DNA of 43,527 nt from Candidatus Melainabacteria bacterium (GTDB lineage Bacteria > Cyanobacteriota > Vampirovibrionia > Obscuribacterales > Obscuribacteraceae), in the NCBI GenBank assembly GCA_003151275.1, contig PLXC01000017.1, positions 1-43,527 on the forward strand. The letters are read 5' to 3'. The notes under the pieces are model-generated. The model saw only the letters and a program-made list of their open reading frames with translations. It was not told where the DNA came from and did not search any database. How positions within the stretch are numbered: position 1 is the stretch's first letter; every line of letters starts with the position of its first letter. The translations under genes were made by a program, and so were the position numbers. Positions 7,631-14,070 of this stretch are shown piece by piece.

Positions 7631-8513
7631 CCGAGTATCCACTTTCACGCATAACGCCAACTAAACTAGTTAAATCAAAATTTTGATCTTGTCCTGACAA
7701 ACATATACCAGCACTAATGACTCCGAGATCGCTTGGACGAATTTCGGAAACATGGACGGCCCCGTCAACAATATAACGAACGGAAACCCTGTCTGTTCCT
7801 TGACTCCAGAATCCGTCAAGCTGAGCGCCGGCATGAGTGAGTGCATCTTCAATTCGCTGCGCATCGGTCTGGGGAGCCCGTCGAATTAGACCGCCTGATT
7901 CAGGATGCTTTTTTATCCAAAGCATGCGGTAGGCAACTCGCTCTTGTGGAACAGCGCCTAAAACACGCAGCTTCTCAGGCTCGACATCCTCTTGCAGTGC
8001 TTGGCGCAAGGAACGAGCTATAGATGGATCGCGGCGTCGATCGGTAGACTCATACCAAAAAGCAGCCCCGTCGAAGCGGGTGCATACTGTCTCGAACGTG
8101 CCTACTCGGTGCGCAAATCGTATCGGAATTGGACCAGCAATTTGGGCACGGCTATCCGCAGTAGAAGCTTGAAGACCCCACCACTTGGTGTCAAATTCGT
8201 CCAATAGAACGATTCGAAAGCGTGGCAGAAAATGCAAGTATCCTTTAATTTGCTCAAGAGTAGGCGCACCGCATACGGTAGCAGACTTGCCTGGCGACGA
8301 TTTGAGAACCGCCCAACCTTCGAAGGAAGGATCAGTCAAAGTCATCTTGTAGGCGATGCCACCAATTTGAACAGAGACCTGCCCGCCAGGCACAACTGGA
8401 GCCACAAACGATCTCGAAAGAACGCGTTCTTCTTCCAAGGCCAACTTGTTGATCATCGCTAGAGGATCTAAGAGAGAGGGAGTTTTTTTGTCCTCCCTCT
8501 CATCTCTAGTCAT
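7620..8513 (-). CDS. Unrecognised protein of the ubiquitin-like operon
   Basis: 297 residues, no family recognised with certainty. It is soluble, without signal peptide. Notable segments are RFRIVLLDEFDTKWWGL (about 98-114), IPIRFAHRVGTFETVCTRFDGAAFWYE (about 129-155) and the C-terminal ISAGICLSGQDQNFDLTSLVGVM (about 267-289). Cysteines at about 81, 145 and 271 could be checked as transfer residues. Its start codon overlaps the stop of the ubiquitin-like gene (ATGA), so the two are translationally coupled. By position it might be the E2-like or adaptor component of the conjugation system, but the sequence alone does not show this. Confidence 0.78.
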   Translation of the reverse strand: MTRDEREDKKTPSLLDPLAMINKLALEEERVLSRSFVAPVVPGGQVSVQIGGIAYKMTLTDPSFEGWAVLKSSPGKSATVCGAPTLEQIKGYLHFLPRFRIVLLDEFDTKWWGLQASTADSRAQIAGPIPIRFAHRVGTFETVCTRFDGAAFWYESTDRRRDPSIARSLRQALQEDVEPEKLRVLGAVPQERVAYRMLWIKKHPESGGLIRRAPQTDAQRIEDALTHAGAQLDGFWSQGTDRVSVRYIVDGAVHVSEIRPSDLGVISAGICLSGQDQNFDLTSLVGVMRESGYSDEF

Positions 8514-8770
8514 CCGAATACCGCCTCGGGACGCAGCGTCAAGTTACCGTTTGCATGCCGCTCAATGACAGTGGCATCGAAACTAACCAGAGCGACATCG
8601 AGAAATTGAGCTACTGCCATTTTGACTTCGTCATCCGGTGTACCGGCGTTTATAGCCAGCGTATCCAGAGCGATGTCACGGCTCCGTCCCTGGAAACGCA
8701 GGTGGAGAACGCCTGAGGTGGCTTGGTCATTTGCAAGATTGTAGAGAGTTTTTGGATCATTAGTGCTCAT
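8510..8770 (-). CDS. Candidate ubiquitin-like (beta-grasp) small protein
   Basis: 86 residues. The pattern VLHLRFQG / RDIALDTLAI / TPDDEVKMAVAQFLDV / FDATVIERHANGNLTLRP fits a beta-beta-alpha-beta-beta grasp fold. The chain ends in AVFG, leaving a single C-terminal glycine exposed as in activated ubiquitin-like modifiers. An excellent AGGAGGTG site lies four bases before the ATG at 8770, which decides this start over the longer frame. It is first in an operon with a 297-residue protein, a JAMM peptidase and an E1-like enzyme. The start is 47 bases downstream of Y-RNA-like element E, so the operon may be read from that RNA's promoter. Confidence 0.65.
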   Translation of the reverse strand: MSTNDPKTLYNLANDQATSGVLHLRFQGRSRDIALDTLAINAGTPDDEVKMAVAQFLDVALVSFDATVIERHANGNLTLRPEAVFG

Positions 8771-8817
8771 ACCACACCTCCTACCAGTTGATGTAATGTG
8801 ATGACGACAAAAGGGTT

Positions 8818-8952
8818 GCCTGTACAAGTTGCAGGAGCTGTGTTTAGTGCTCTACCACTGAGCTACAGCGCCAATTGTGGCGCTGAAAGGACTCGAACCT
8901 TTGACCTCTCCGTTAGAAGCGGAATGTATGCTCCTCCTGTTGGGATACAGGC
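8818..8952 (-). ncRNA. Y-RNA-like RNA with circularly permuted tRNA-Arg(UCU)-like module (element E)
   Basis: 135 nt. The outer stem is GCCTGTAT (8952-8945) with GTACAGGC (8825-8818), then the shared internal loop (CCCAACAG / TGCAACTT) and GGAGC/GCTCC. The apical part is a tRNA cut at 26/27 and rejoined at its ends. In order: anticodon arm TTCCG-CTTCTAA-CGGAG (8908-8924) with U33 and anticodon UCU; variable loop AGGTC (8903-8907); T arm AAAGG-TTCGAGT-CCTTT (8886-8902); acceptor strand CAGCGCC, linker ACAATT, acceptor strand GGCGCTG (8866-8885, seven pairs); UA; D arm GCTC-AGTGGTA-GAGC (8849-8863). All tRNA consensus loop bases are on the minus strand. A CCCTTTT follows the 3' end. A working permuted tRNA is the alternative reading. 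Confidence 0.8.
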
Positions 8953-8959
8953 TGAAGTC

Positions 8960-8989
8960 ATTCTAAAGGCAGAAGCGATTCTTTGTCAA
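8960..8989 (-). promoter_or_regulatory. Sigma70-type promoter of element E
   Basis: -35 TTGACA (8984-8989), 18-nt spacer, -10 TAGAAT (8960-8965), 7 nt to the closing stem. The -35 context GCTTGACAA is identical to that of element F. It may also drive the ubiquitin-like operon by read-through. Confidence 0.75.
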
Positions 8990-9122
8990 GCGGTACCCCC
9001 AGCCATTCTCCGAGCAAGCATGATTGTCGACAGCCACTAAATATGGTGCCGAACGCAATTCATGAATTTTCGGTTATGGGATGACTGATTGGCAAAGTAG
9101 CGACCTCAATGTAAAAAGTAAA

Positions 9123-9232
9123 CGTCTGTACAAGTCGAAGGAGCAATTTGGCGCTCTACCACTGAGCAATAGTCCGAAGACTACAGGATTCGAACCTGAA
9201 GGTTGTATGCTCCCCCTGTTGGAGTACAGGCG
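9123..9232 (-). ncRNA. Y-RNA-like RNA with permuted tRNA-like module lacking anticodon arm (element F)
   Basis: 110 nt. The outer stem is CGCCTGTAC (9232-9224) with GTACAGACG (9131-9123), with one C/A mismatch. Then come the shared internal loop (TCCAACAG / TTCGACTT) and GGAGC/GCTCC. The apical module reads T arm CAGG-TTCGAAT-CCTG (9184-9198), a closed acceptor stem TAGTC-TTCG-GACTA (9170-9183) capped by a stable cUUCGg tetraloop, UU, then D arm GCTC-AGTGGTA-GAGC (9153-9167). There is no anticodon arm: the Y helix takes its place. This matches the tRNA mimicry described for bacterial YrlA-type Y RNAs. A TTTACTTTTT tract follows the 3' end. Confidence 0.82.
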
Positions 9233-9240
9233 GAAGATCC

Positions 9241-9269
9241 ATTCTATTCGTCAGCCGAAAGCTTGTCAA
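9241..9269 (-). promoter_or_regulatory. Sigma70-type promoter of element F
   Basis: Perfect -35 TTGACA (9264-9269), 17-nt spacer, -10 TAGAAT (9241-9246), 8 nt to the closing stem. It is among the best promoter matches in the window. Confidence 0.8.
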
Positions 9270-9368
9270 GCATGCAATTTCTGAATAGTGGATCCCGGTA
9301 ATTAAATTCAGTTGTACTTTGGCACCGCATACAGTGATACGTGGTTGGGCTCTAAGCACGCGGGACGC

Positions 9369-9447
9369 TGCGCTCCAGGGGCGGTGCACCATAATCAAGG
9401 CGTGCGCGGGGATGAGTCGCGTGCGCTCCAGGGGCGGTGCACCATAA
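9369..9447. repeat. 26-bp direct repeat in GC-rich intergenic DNA
   Basis: The same 26-base sequence, starting TGCGCTCCAGGGGCGG and ending TGCACCATAA, occurs exactly at 9369-9394 and 9422-9447, 53 bases apart start to start. It contains the palindrome GGTGCACC. The whole stretch 9350-9560 is more GC-rich than its surroundings and has no convincing gene. It abuts a REP-like doublet at 9578-9651. Confidence 0.8.
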
Positions 9448-9577
9448 AATCACATGTGCAGGGATAGGGCGAGCGTTCGTCCACGCTTGTCCATGCAGCG
9501 GCACACCGCATACGCGCCTGGTATCACTTCGGCGCCCCAGTAGAGTCAAGCACGTCAATGTCGAATGTAGTGTGTGA

Positions 9578-9651
9578 GAAATGGAGCGCGACTGTCCACA
9601 GTCGCCCATAATCACGCATCGAGGCGGGACTGGAGTCCCGTGCTCCATTTC
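9578..9651. repeat. REP-like two-hairpin element, copy 1
   Basis: Perfect 10-bp terminal inverted repeats GAAATGGAGC (9578-9587) and GCTCCATTTC (9642-9651) enclose two hairpins: GCGACTGT-CC-ACAGTCGC and GGGACT-GG-AGTCCC. The right half, GAGGCGG-hairpin-TGCTCCATTTC, and the left half are shared with 15374-15455. Size and structure resemble REP doublets (BIME) or a small non-autonomous element. Confidence 0.75.
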
Positions 9652-9671
9652 AATGAAACGGCAATTAGTAA

Positions 9672-10250
9672 CTATTGCAAGCGGTTGAGAATCAGTTTAC
9701 TGATTGCTTTCAGGGTCGCGAAAACGCCAAGTCCTTCAGAAGCTACAGCTTCGAAACTTGGGACGCCTCGAATGTTCAATTCCTTTTCCAATCGTTCGAT
9801 TGGCAGTGCATTCGCCAAATCTCGTTTATTGTACTGCAGTACCCAAGGAATGTTGTCGAGAGTCAAGCTATATTCAGCAAGGTTCTCAATCATGTTTTGC
9901 AGAGATTCAACATTGTCGCGCGAGCGCATAACGTCTGAGTCAGCCACGAAAATAATTCCATCGACGCCATTCAAAATCAATTTCCGACTGGCGTTATATT
10001 CCACCTGACCGGGAACTGTATAAAGAGAGAATCTTGTTTTAAAACCTTGTACGCTGCCGAGATCTAATGGTAAGAAGTCAAAAAATAAAGTTCGTTCAGT
10101 CTCAGTCGCTAAGCTAATTAGCTCGCCCCTTGTGGTGGGCGCCAACTGACTATGAATATATTTCAGATTGGTCGTCTTGCCACCAAGTCCGGTGCCGTAG
10201 TAGACGATCTTGCAATTGATCTCTCTCGCCGCGTAGTTTACGAGTGCCAT
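9672..10250 (-). CDS. MglA-like Ras-superfamily GTPase
   Basis: 192 residues, the usual MglA length. G1 is [10 protein letters not shown] (about 19-28), G3 is [12 protein letters not shown] (about 78-89), and G4 is QYNKRD (about 139-144). MglA-type GTPases mark a cell pole and control motility or polarity, with MglB as activating partner. No mglB is next to it in this window. TAGGA lies upstream of the ATG. A divergent rpmB follows after 518 bases. There is no membrane segment. The downstream (low-coordinate) side is repeat DNA, so it is probably a single-gene unit. Confidence 0.88.
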   Translation of the reverse strand: MALVNYAAREINCKIVYYGTGLGGKTTNLKYIHSQLAPTTRGELISLATETERTLFFDFLPLDLGSVQGFKTRFSLYTVPGQVEYNASRKLILNGVDGIIFVADSDVMRSRDNVESLQNMIENLAEYSLTLDNIPWVLQYNKRDLANALPIERLEKELNIRGVPSFEAVASEGLGVFATLKAISKLILNRLQ

Positions 10251-10768
10251 CCTAGTCTTCCTACTCTGCCTCTTCTGCCCTTAAATCTTCTTGTGAATTC
10301 AAGCACTATGACCGATTGTCGATAGCAATTGATACCACGATTTGGGCAGTATTAGAAGTGATCTTCAATGAAGTGATCCAGTTTGAAGTAATCACTGCCG
10401 ACCCCACACCTGGCTCGCAAATCGCGATGCACCTTGATAACACACTTCATACAGCCATAACACGCCCGCCAAAGCTGTACCCCCAAAAACAGACTACCAC
10501 GATAATAGCCGGGTCATCCAAACAAAATAAGTGTAAATGTTCCTTTGCACTAGAACTGCAACACAATCTAATGTTCTTAGGTGTGGTATTTGTTTCATGC
10601 TACAATTCGACCTTTGCCTACTGTTCTGGCTGGTTGTGGCTCTTGCTGGCAACAAGCCGACCGGGCAAATGCCTGATTCTTTCAGGTGTTTCGAGCGCCT
10701 TCCTAGCAAAGGGAGTCTGCAAGAGATTTCGTACACCACTCAATTGAGTTCATTACTGGTAATCGATT
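10251..10768. other. Divergent intergenic region with possible rpmB promoter and leader
   Basis: 518 bases without a supported gene. Frames on both strands are short and lack ribosome sites. TACAAT at 10601-10606 is a plausible -10 for rpmB, which would give the L28 mRNA a leader of about 155 bases. I see no recognisable riboswitch, tRNA or Y-RNA-like element here. Confidence 0.35.
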
Positions 10769-10972
10769 ATGGCTAAACGATGTGATGTCTGCAACAAAGG
10801 ACCGATGACCGGTCGTGGCTACACTTTCCTGCGTTCTCACTGGAACCCGCATGACAAGCGAAGATGGCTACCAAACCTTCAACCTGTTAAGGCGCTCGTC
10901 AACAAGACCGTCATACGCATGAAGGTATGTACCTCTTGCATCAAAGCAGGAAAAATCCAGAGAGCCCTTTAA
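10769..10972 (+). CDS. rpmB: 50S ribosomal protein L28
   Basis: 67 residues, usual length for bacterial L28 of the zinc-containing type: two CxxC pairs, CDVC (5-8) and CTSC (54-57), plus the family motif around RSHWNPHDKRRWLPNLQPV. It is a component of the large subunit. The start ATG at 10769 gives the standard MAKRCDVC N-terminus. No strong ribosome binding site is visible. It stands alone, convergent with hslO 49 bases downstream. Confidence 0.95.
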   Translation: MAKRCDVCNKGPMTGRGYTFLRSHWNPHDKRRWLPNLQPVKALVNKTVIRMKVCTSCIKAGKIQRAL

Positions 10973-11021
10973 ACGGGCACGCTGCTGTTGTTCGCCACTA
11001 GAGAACCTTGCTCCGCTCGAT

Positions 11022-11933
11022 CTAGCGCCCACGCGCCAGGTCGAGCAATCGTTCTTTTCCAACGTAATAAAACTCATTGCAGAAATGACAACGCCCCTCG
11101 GCCTGTCCATCCTCTTCTGCCATCGACATCAGATCCTGCTTAGTCAGCACCTTCAGGGCTTCCACAAACCGCTCATCGGAGCACTTGCACCTGAATGCGA
11201 GTGGTTTGACTTCAGTCAGAGGTGTTACCTCAAAGCCGGTCAAAATTCTGCCTAACATCGATTCAAGGCTCATTCCACGCCGCATCAAGAAGGTGAATGC
11301 GCCAAAAGTCGTGATGTTATTTTCAATTTGACAGATTGTTTCTTCGGTATGGTCCGGCAAGAGTTGGATTATCAGACCGCCGGCAGCCTCCACTCCATTT
11401 TTGCTCAAATGAGTGCCAACCACGACCACAGAGCCTGTCTGGTCAGAATTGACAAGGTAGCGATTTATATCCTCGCCCACTTCTCCAGAAGCCAACTCGA
11501 CAGTTGACATGTGTGGACCGCCGAAGCCATGGTCGATGGTGACGTGTAAGTAGCCAGTCTTACCAATTGCCGCTCCTACGTCGAAGTTACCTAAGGAGTT
11601 GAGAGGCAACTCAATCTCTGGGTTCTGTACATAACCTCGAACTGTACCTTTCGGCGACGCATCCACAAAAACTTTTCCCAGCGGTCCATCGCCTTGAAAT
11701 TTGAGGGCGACCTGACCATCTCGCGCCACCAACGGCGCAAGCAACACACCGGCTGTAAGAGCTCTTCCCAGAGCTGCAGTCGCTGTAAAAGACAGTTGGT
11801 GTCGCTGCCTGGCGACTTCAACGAGTTCTGTAGTGGTGGCGATTACTGCTCTGATGGTGCCATCGGCGGAAATCGCCTTTAGTAGGCCGTCTTTCATACG
11901 CACATAGTCCAGAACGGGCTCCAATCCAATCAT
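11022..11933 (-). CDS. hslO: Redox-regulated chaperone Hsp33
   Basis: 303 residues. Hsp33 is a cytoplasmic holdase activated by oxidation of a zinc-bound cysteine cluster. The C-terminal redox switch is present as CKC (about 257-259) and CHFC (about 290-293). The N-terminal domain shows the family segments RQRHQLSFTATAALGRALTA and KFQGDGPLGKVFVDA. Hsp33 usually starts at a sequence like MKDGLLKA, so a start at 11897 is possible; the frame as given adds 12 residues. It lies 35 bases downstream of prmC on the same strand. Confidence 0.94.
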   Translation of the reverse strand: MIGLEPVLDYVRMKDGLLKAISADGTIRAVIATTTELVEVARQRHQLSFTATAALGRALTAGVLLAPLVARDGQVALKFQGDGPLGKVFVDASPKGTVRGYVQNPEIELPLNSLGNFDVGAAIGKTGYLHVTIDHGFGGPHMSTVELASGEVGEDINRYLVNSDQTGSVVVVGTHLSKNGVEAAGGLIIQLLPDHTEETICQIENNITTFGAFTFLMRRGMSLESMLGRILTGFEVTPLTEVKPLAFRCKCSDERFVEALKVLTKQDLMSMAEEDGQAEGRCHFCNEFYYVGKERLLDLARGR

Positions 11934-11968
11934 TCTAGCAGTTTACAACCTTTTTTAAAACCTTTTTA

Positions 11969-12829
11969 TTACTTTCGGGCTGTTACAACCCTGGGTGTCC
12001 CGCTCATGTCAAGGTTGGTTTTGACTTCAAACCAATCTCGTGTGGTGAAAATCTCGCTCACTGTCCCGCTTTGCCCATCACCCACTTCAAGCGCAATATA
12101 GCCGTGATTGTGGCGAAAGTGAGCTGGAACCAGGCCAGCAAAGTCACGATAGAAGCCCAAACCGTCTTCATCCGTTCCAAACAAAGCCTGATCAGGTTCG
12201 TGTACTCCAACTTCGGGAAGCAAACTGGGTGCCTGAGAACGAGGTATGTAGGGCGGGTTGGAGACGAGCAAATCGATGTCATCAGGCAGCAATTGACGCC
12301 AATCACCACATTCAATGCAAAGTCGCGCGGAAACTCCGTTCAATTCTGCATTCTTCCGAGAAACCGCACAGGCAATAGCAGATATATCAAACGCAACTAC
12401 TTCGCAATTCGGCAGCAGCTTGAGCAAACTAACTGCAATTGCGCCACTGCCGATGCCAACTTCAACAATAGTCCAATTTGATTTATCAGACGAAGCGATA
12501 AGTTCGTGTGCTCTGATCACGAGAGCTTCAGTGTCAGGGCGGGGAATGAACACGCCTGGCTCTACTTCAAATCGCAGACCCATAAACCAGGTATGTCCAA
12601 TACAGTACTGAAGTGGTACGCGCTCCTGCCTCTGCTCGAGAATTCGGCGCAGTAATATTTCCTCAGCCTCCTCCAAATTTTCTTGACCTTTCAAGATTTG
12701 CTGGGCGGTATCACACCCGGTTGCATGTTGAATGATCAATTCCGACTCTCGACGCGCTTCATAGTCTTCAATGCCAAGTGCGTCCAATTGAGAGAGAATC
12801 TGCCGTCTAATTTCAAAAATTGTGGTCAT
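11969..12829 (-). CDS. prmC: Release factor glutamine methyltransferase
   Basis: 286 residues. PrmC methylates the glutamine of the GGQ motif of RF1 and RF2. It shows the SAM-binding motif VEVGIGSGAIAVSLL (about 121-135) and the catalytic NPPY (SNPPYIPRSQ, about 190). Its target RF1 is encoded by prfA at 14071-15162 on the same strand, but a plus-strand gene has come between the two, so the common prfA-prmC operon is broken. No clear ribosome binding site is seen. Confidence 0.95.
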   Translation of the reverse strand: MTTIFEIRRQILSQLDALGIEDYEARRESELIIQHATGCDTAQQILKGQENLEEAEEILLRRILEQRQERVPLQYCIGHTWFMGLRFEVEPGVFIPRPDTEALVIRAHELIASSDKSNWTIVEVGIGSGAIAVSLLKLLPNCEVVAFDISAIACAVSRKNAELNGVSARLCIECGDWRQLLPDDIDLLVSNPPYIPRSQAPSLLPEVGVHEPDQALFGTDEDGLGFYRDFAGLVPAHFRHNHGYIALEVGDGQSGTVSEIFTTRDWFEVKTNLDMSGTPRVVTARK

Positions 12830-12938
12830 CTAAATACTTAAGTTGCCATAAGTTCGAGCTGTGACGCGGAGAAAGTGCATTGGCTGGGTAAAAAGAGTCT
12901 AGGCGACTCTCTGCTACCAACCATAGTCTTGGTCAGAC

Positions 12939-14069
12939 ATGACCCGAATATCGATTTTAACCTGTCTGCTCTTCGGAGCACTGATTACAAGTTCCGCGGC
13001 TGGGGCTGAAACGGCGCTTGAAAAAGGTGTGCGGCAGTATAACGCTCGGCAATTTAAAGAAGCTTTGAGCACGCTGATGATCGCGGCCCAACAAGATAAT
13101 CGCAATCCCGCCGTTCACTACAACCTCGGCAATGCCTTTATACAAAACGGCGACTCAATCAAAGCTGTCCGCGAATATGAACTTGGCTACTCCCTGGCTG
13201 GAACCGGGCCGATAGCGAATTATTGTCGAAGCGCCTTGGCCGGGGTCCGTCAAAGAGATCGAAACTCAACGGCAACCTCTTCATATCGAGACGCCGCATC
13301 CTCGACTTCGAAAGCCAGTGTACGCTGTCCGATAGGAACGGAGAGCCACCACGACGGAGTGCAAAAAGTTAATAACGGCTTAAGCCCCCAAGAATGGGCA
13401 ATATGGCAGGCGCAGTTTGATCGGGTGATCCGGCGTGCCGAAATGAGAGTGATACCAAGGTCGGTGCAGGACTGGCAGAACATGACCGGAATCTGCGAGC
13501 TATATTACTATGTGGATCGAAATCGAAAACTGCGCGCACGCGTCAACAGATCCACGACACAGGACTCTGTAAATGCAGCACTGTTAGAAGTTGTTCGCAG
13601 TCTGGATGGCAGTTCGCAGATCGAATTTCCTCCAATAATCAGCGTCGATAGTTTTAATTTCTACCACGGCGTAAATTTGGGCGATGTTGCGCTGGCCCTT
13701 AAAAGAGAAAACCCCTCCACTACTGCCACCATGACCAGCACTAGCGCAAACCTTAGACAAACGGGGATGACAGGAGCGCAAGGGAAATTGCAGGTGCCCC
13801 CAGTTGCCACCGATGTTAGTGCCGCACTTCGCAATCCAAAAATCACATCCGACGTCGCCGGAAAAGTGATCAGCAAGAATAATACACAGACAGAAATGAA
13901 GGCGACTCAAAACGTTTTGCCACCAGATCCGGCTACACAAGATGTAAAAGGAAAGGTTGTGAATGATCGAGCCCAGAAGAATGTCAGTGGACAGATAACT
14001 GACACTTCAACTCAGGGTAAGATTGAGCCGCCAAAAATAGTGGACGACAAGCTGCCTTCAAGTAAATAA
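12939..14069 (+). CDS. Secreted TPR protein with TonB-C-like domain
   Basis: 376 residues. Residues 1-23 are a signal peptide (likely cut after AGA). About 25-105 holds TPR-type repeats (VRQYNARQFKEALSTLMIAAQQ, then VHYNLGNAFIQNGDSIKAVREYE). About 150-245 resembles a TonB C-terminal domain: YYYVDRNRKLRARVNRST, then AALLEVVRSLDG..QIEFPP. About 260-376 is disordered and Lys/Thr/Gln-rich. There is no N-terminal anchor after processing, so it is probably periplasmic. It lies on the opposite strand between prmC and prfA. A role in envelope protein interaction is likely but undefined. Confidence 0.8.
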   Translation: MTRISILTCLLFGALITSSAAGAETALEKGVRQYNARQFKEALSTLMIAAQQDNRNPAVHYNLGNAFIQNGDSIKAVREYELGYSLAGTGPIANYCRSALAGVRQRDRNSTATSSYRDAASSTSKASVRCPIGTESHHDGVQKVNNGLSPQEWAIWQAQFDRVIRRAEMRVIPRSVQDWQNMTGICELYYYVDRNRKLRARVNRSTTQDSVNAALLEVVRSLDGSSQIEFPPIISVDSFNFYHGVNLGDVALALKRENPSTTATMTSTSANLRQTGMTGAQGKLQVPPVATDVSAALRNPKITSDVAGKVISKNNTQTEMKATQNVLPPDPATQDVKGKVVNDRAQKNVSGQITDTSTQGKIEPPKIVDDKLPSSK

Positions 14070-14070
14070 A

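Noticed and set aside
8849..8924. Element E as a normal tRNA-Arg gene
   Set aside because: The arms are in permuted order and embedded in the Y helix. A permuted working tRNA is kept as an alternative in the entry, but a standard tRNA is excluded.
3688..9232. Y-RNA-like elements read on the plus strand
   Set aside because: The plus strand of element C and F stems would gain G-U pairs, and plus-strand AGTCGAAGG recalls Ro-binding motifs. But T-loop and D-loop consensus bases, promoters and T-rich 3' tracts are all on the minus strand.
9369..9447. CRISPR array
   Set aside because: Only two copies of the 26-mer, one spacer, no cas genes, and the sequence is part of a larger GC-rich repeat block.
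9352..9648. 98-codon minus-strand frame
   Set aside because: It runs through the 26-bp direct repeats and the REP doublet; the translation is only repeat-derived.
10316..10747. 143-codon plus-strand frame before rpmB
   Set aside because: Composition is not protein-like, there is no ribosome binding site, and it covers the probable rpmB promoter.
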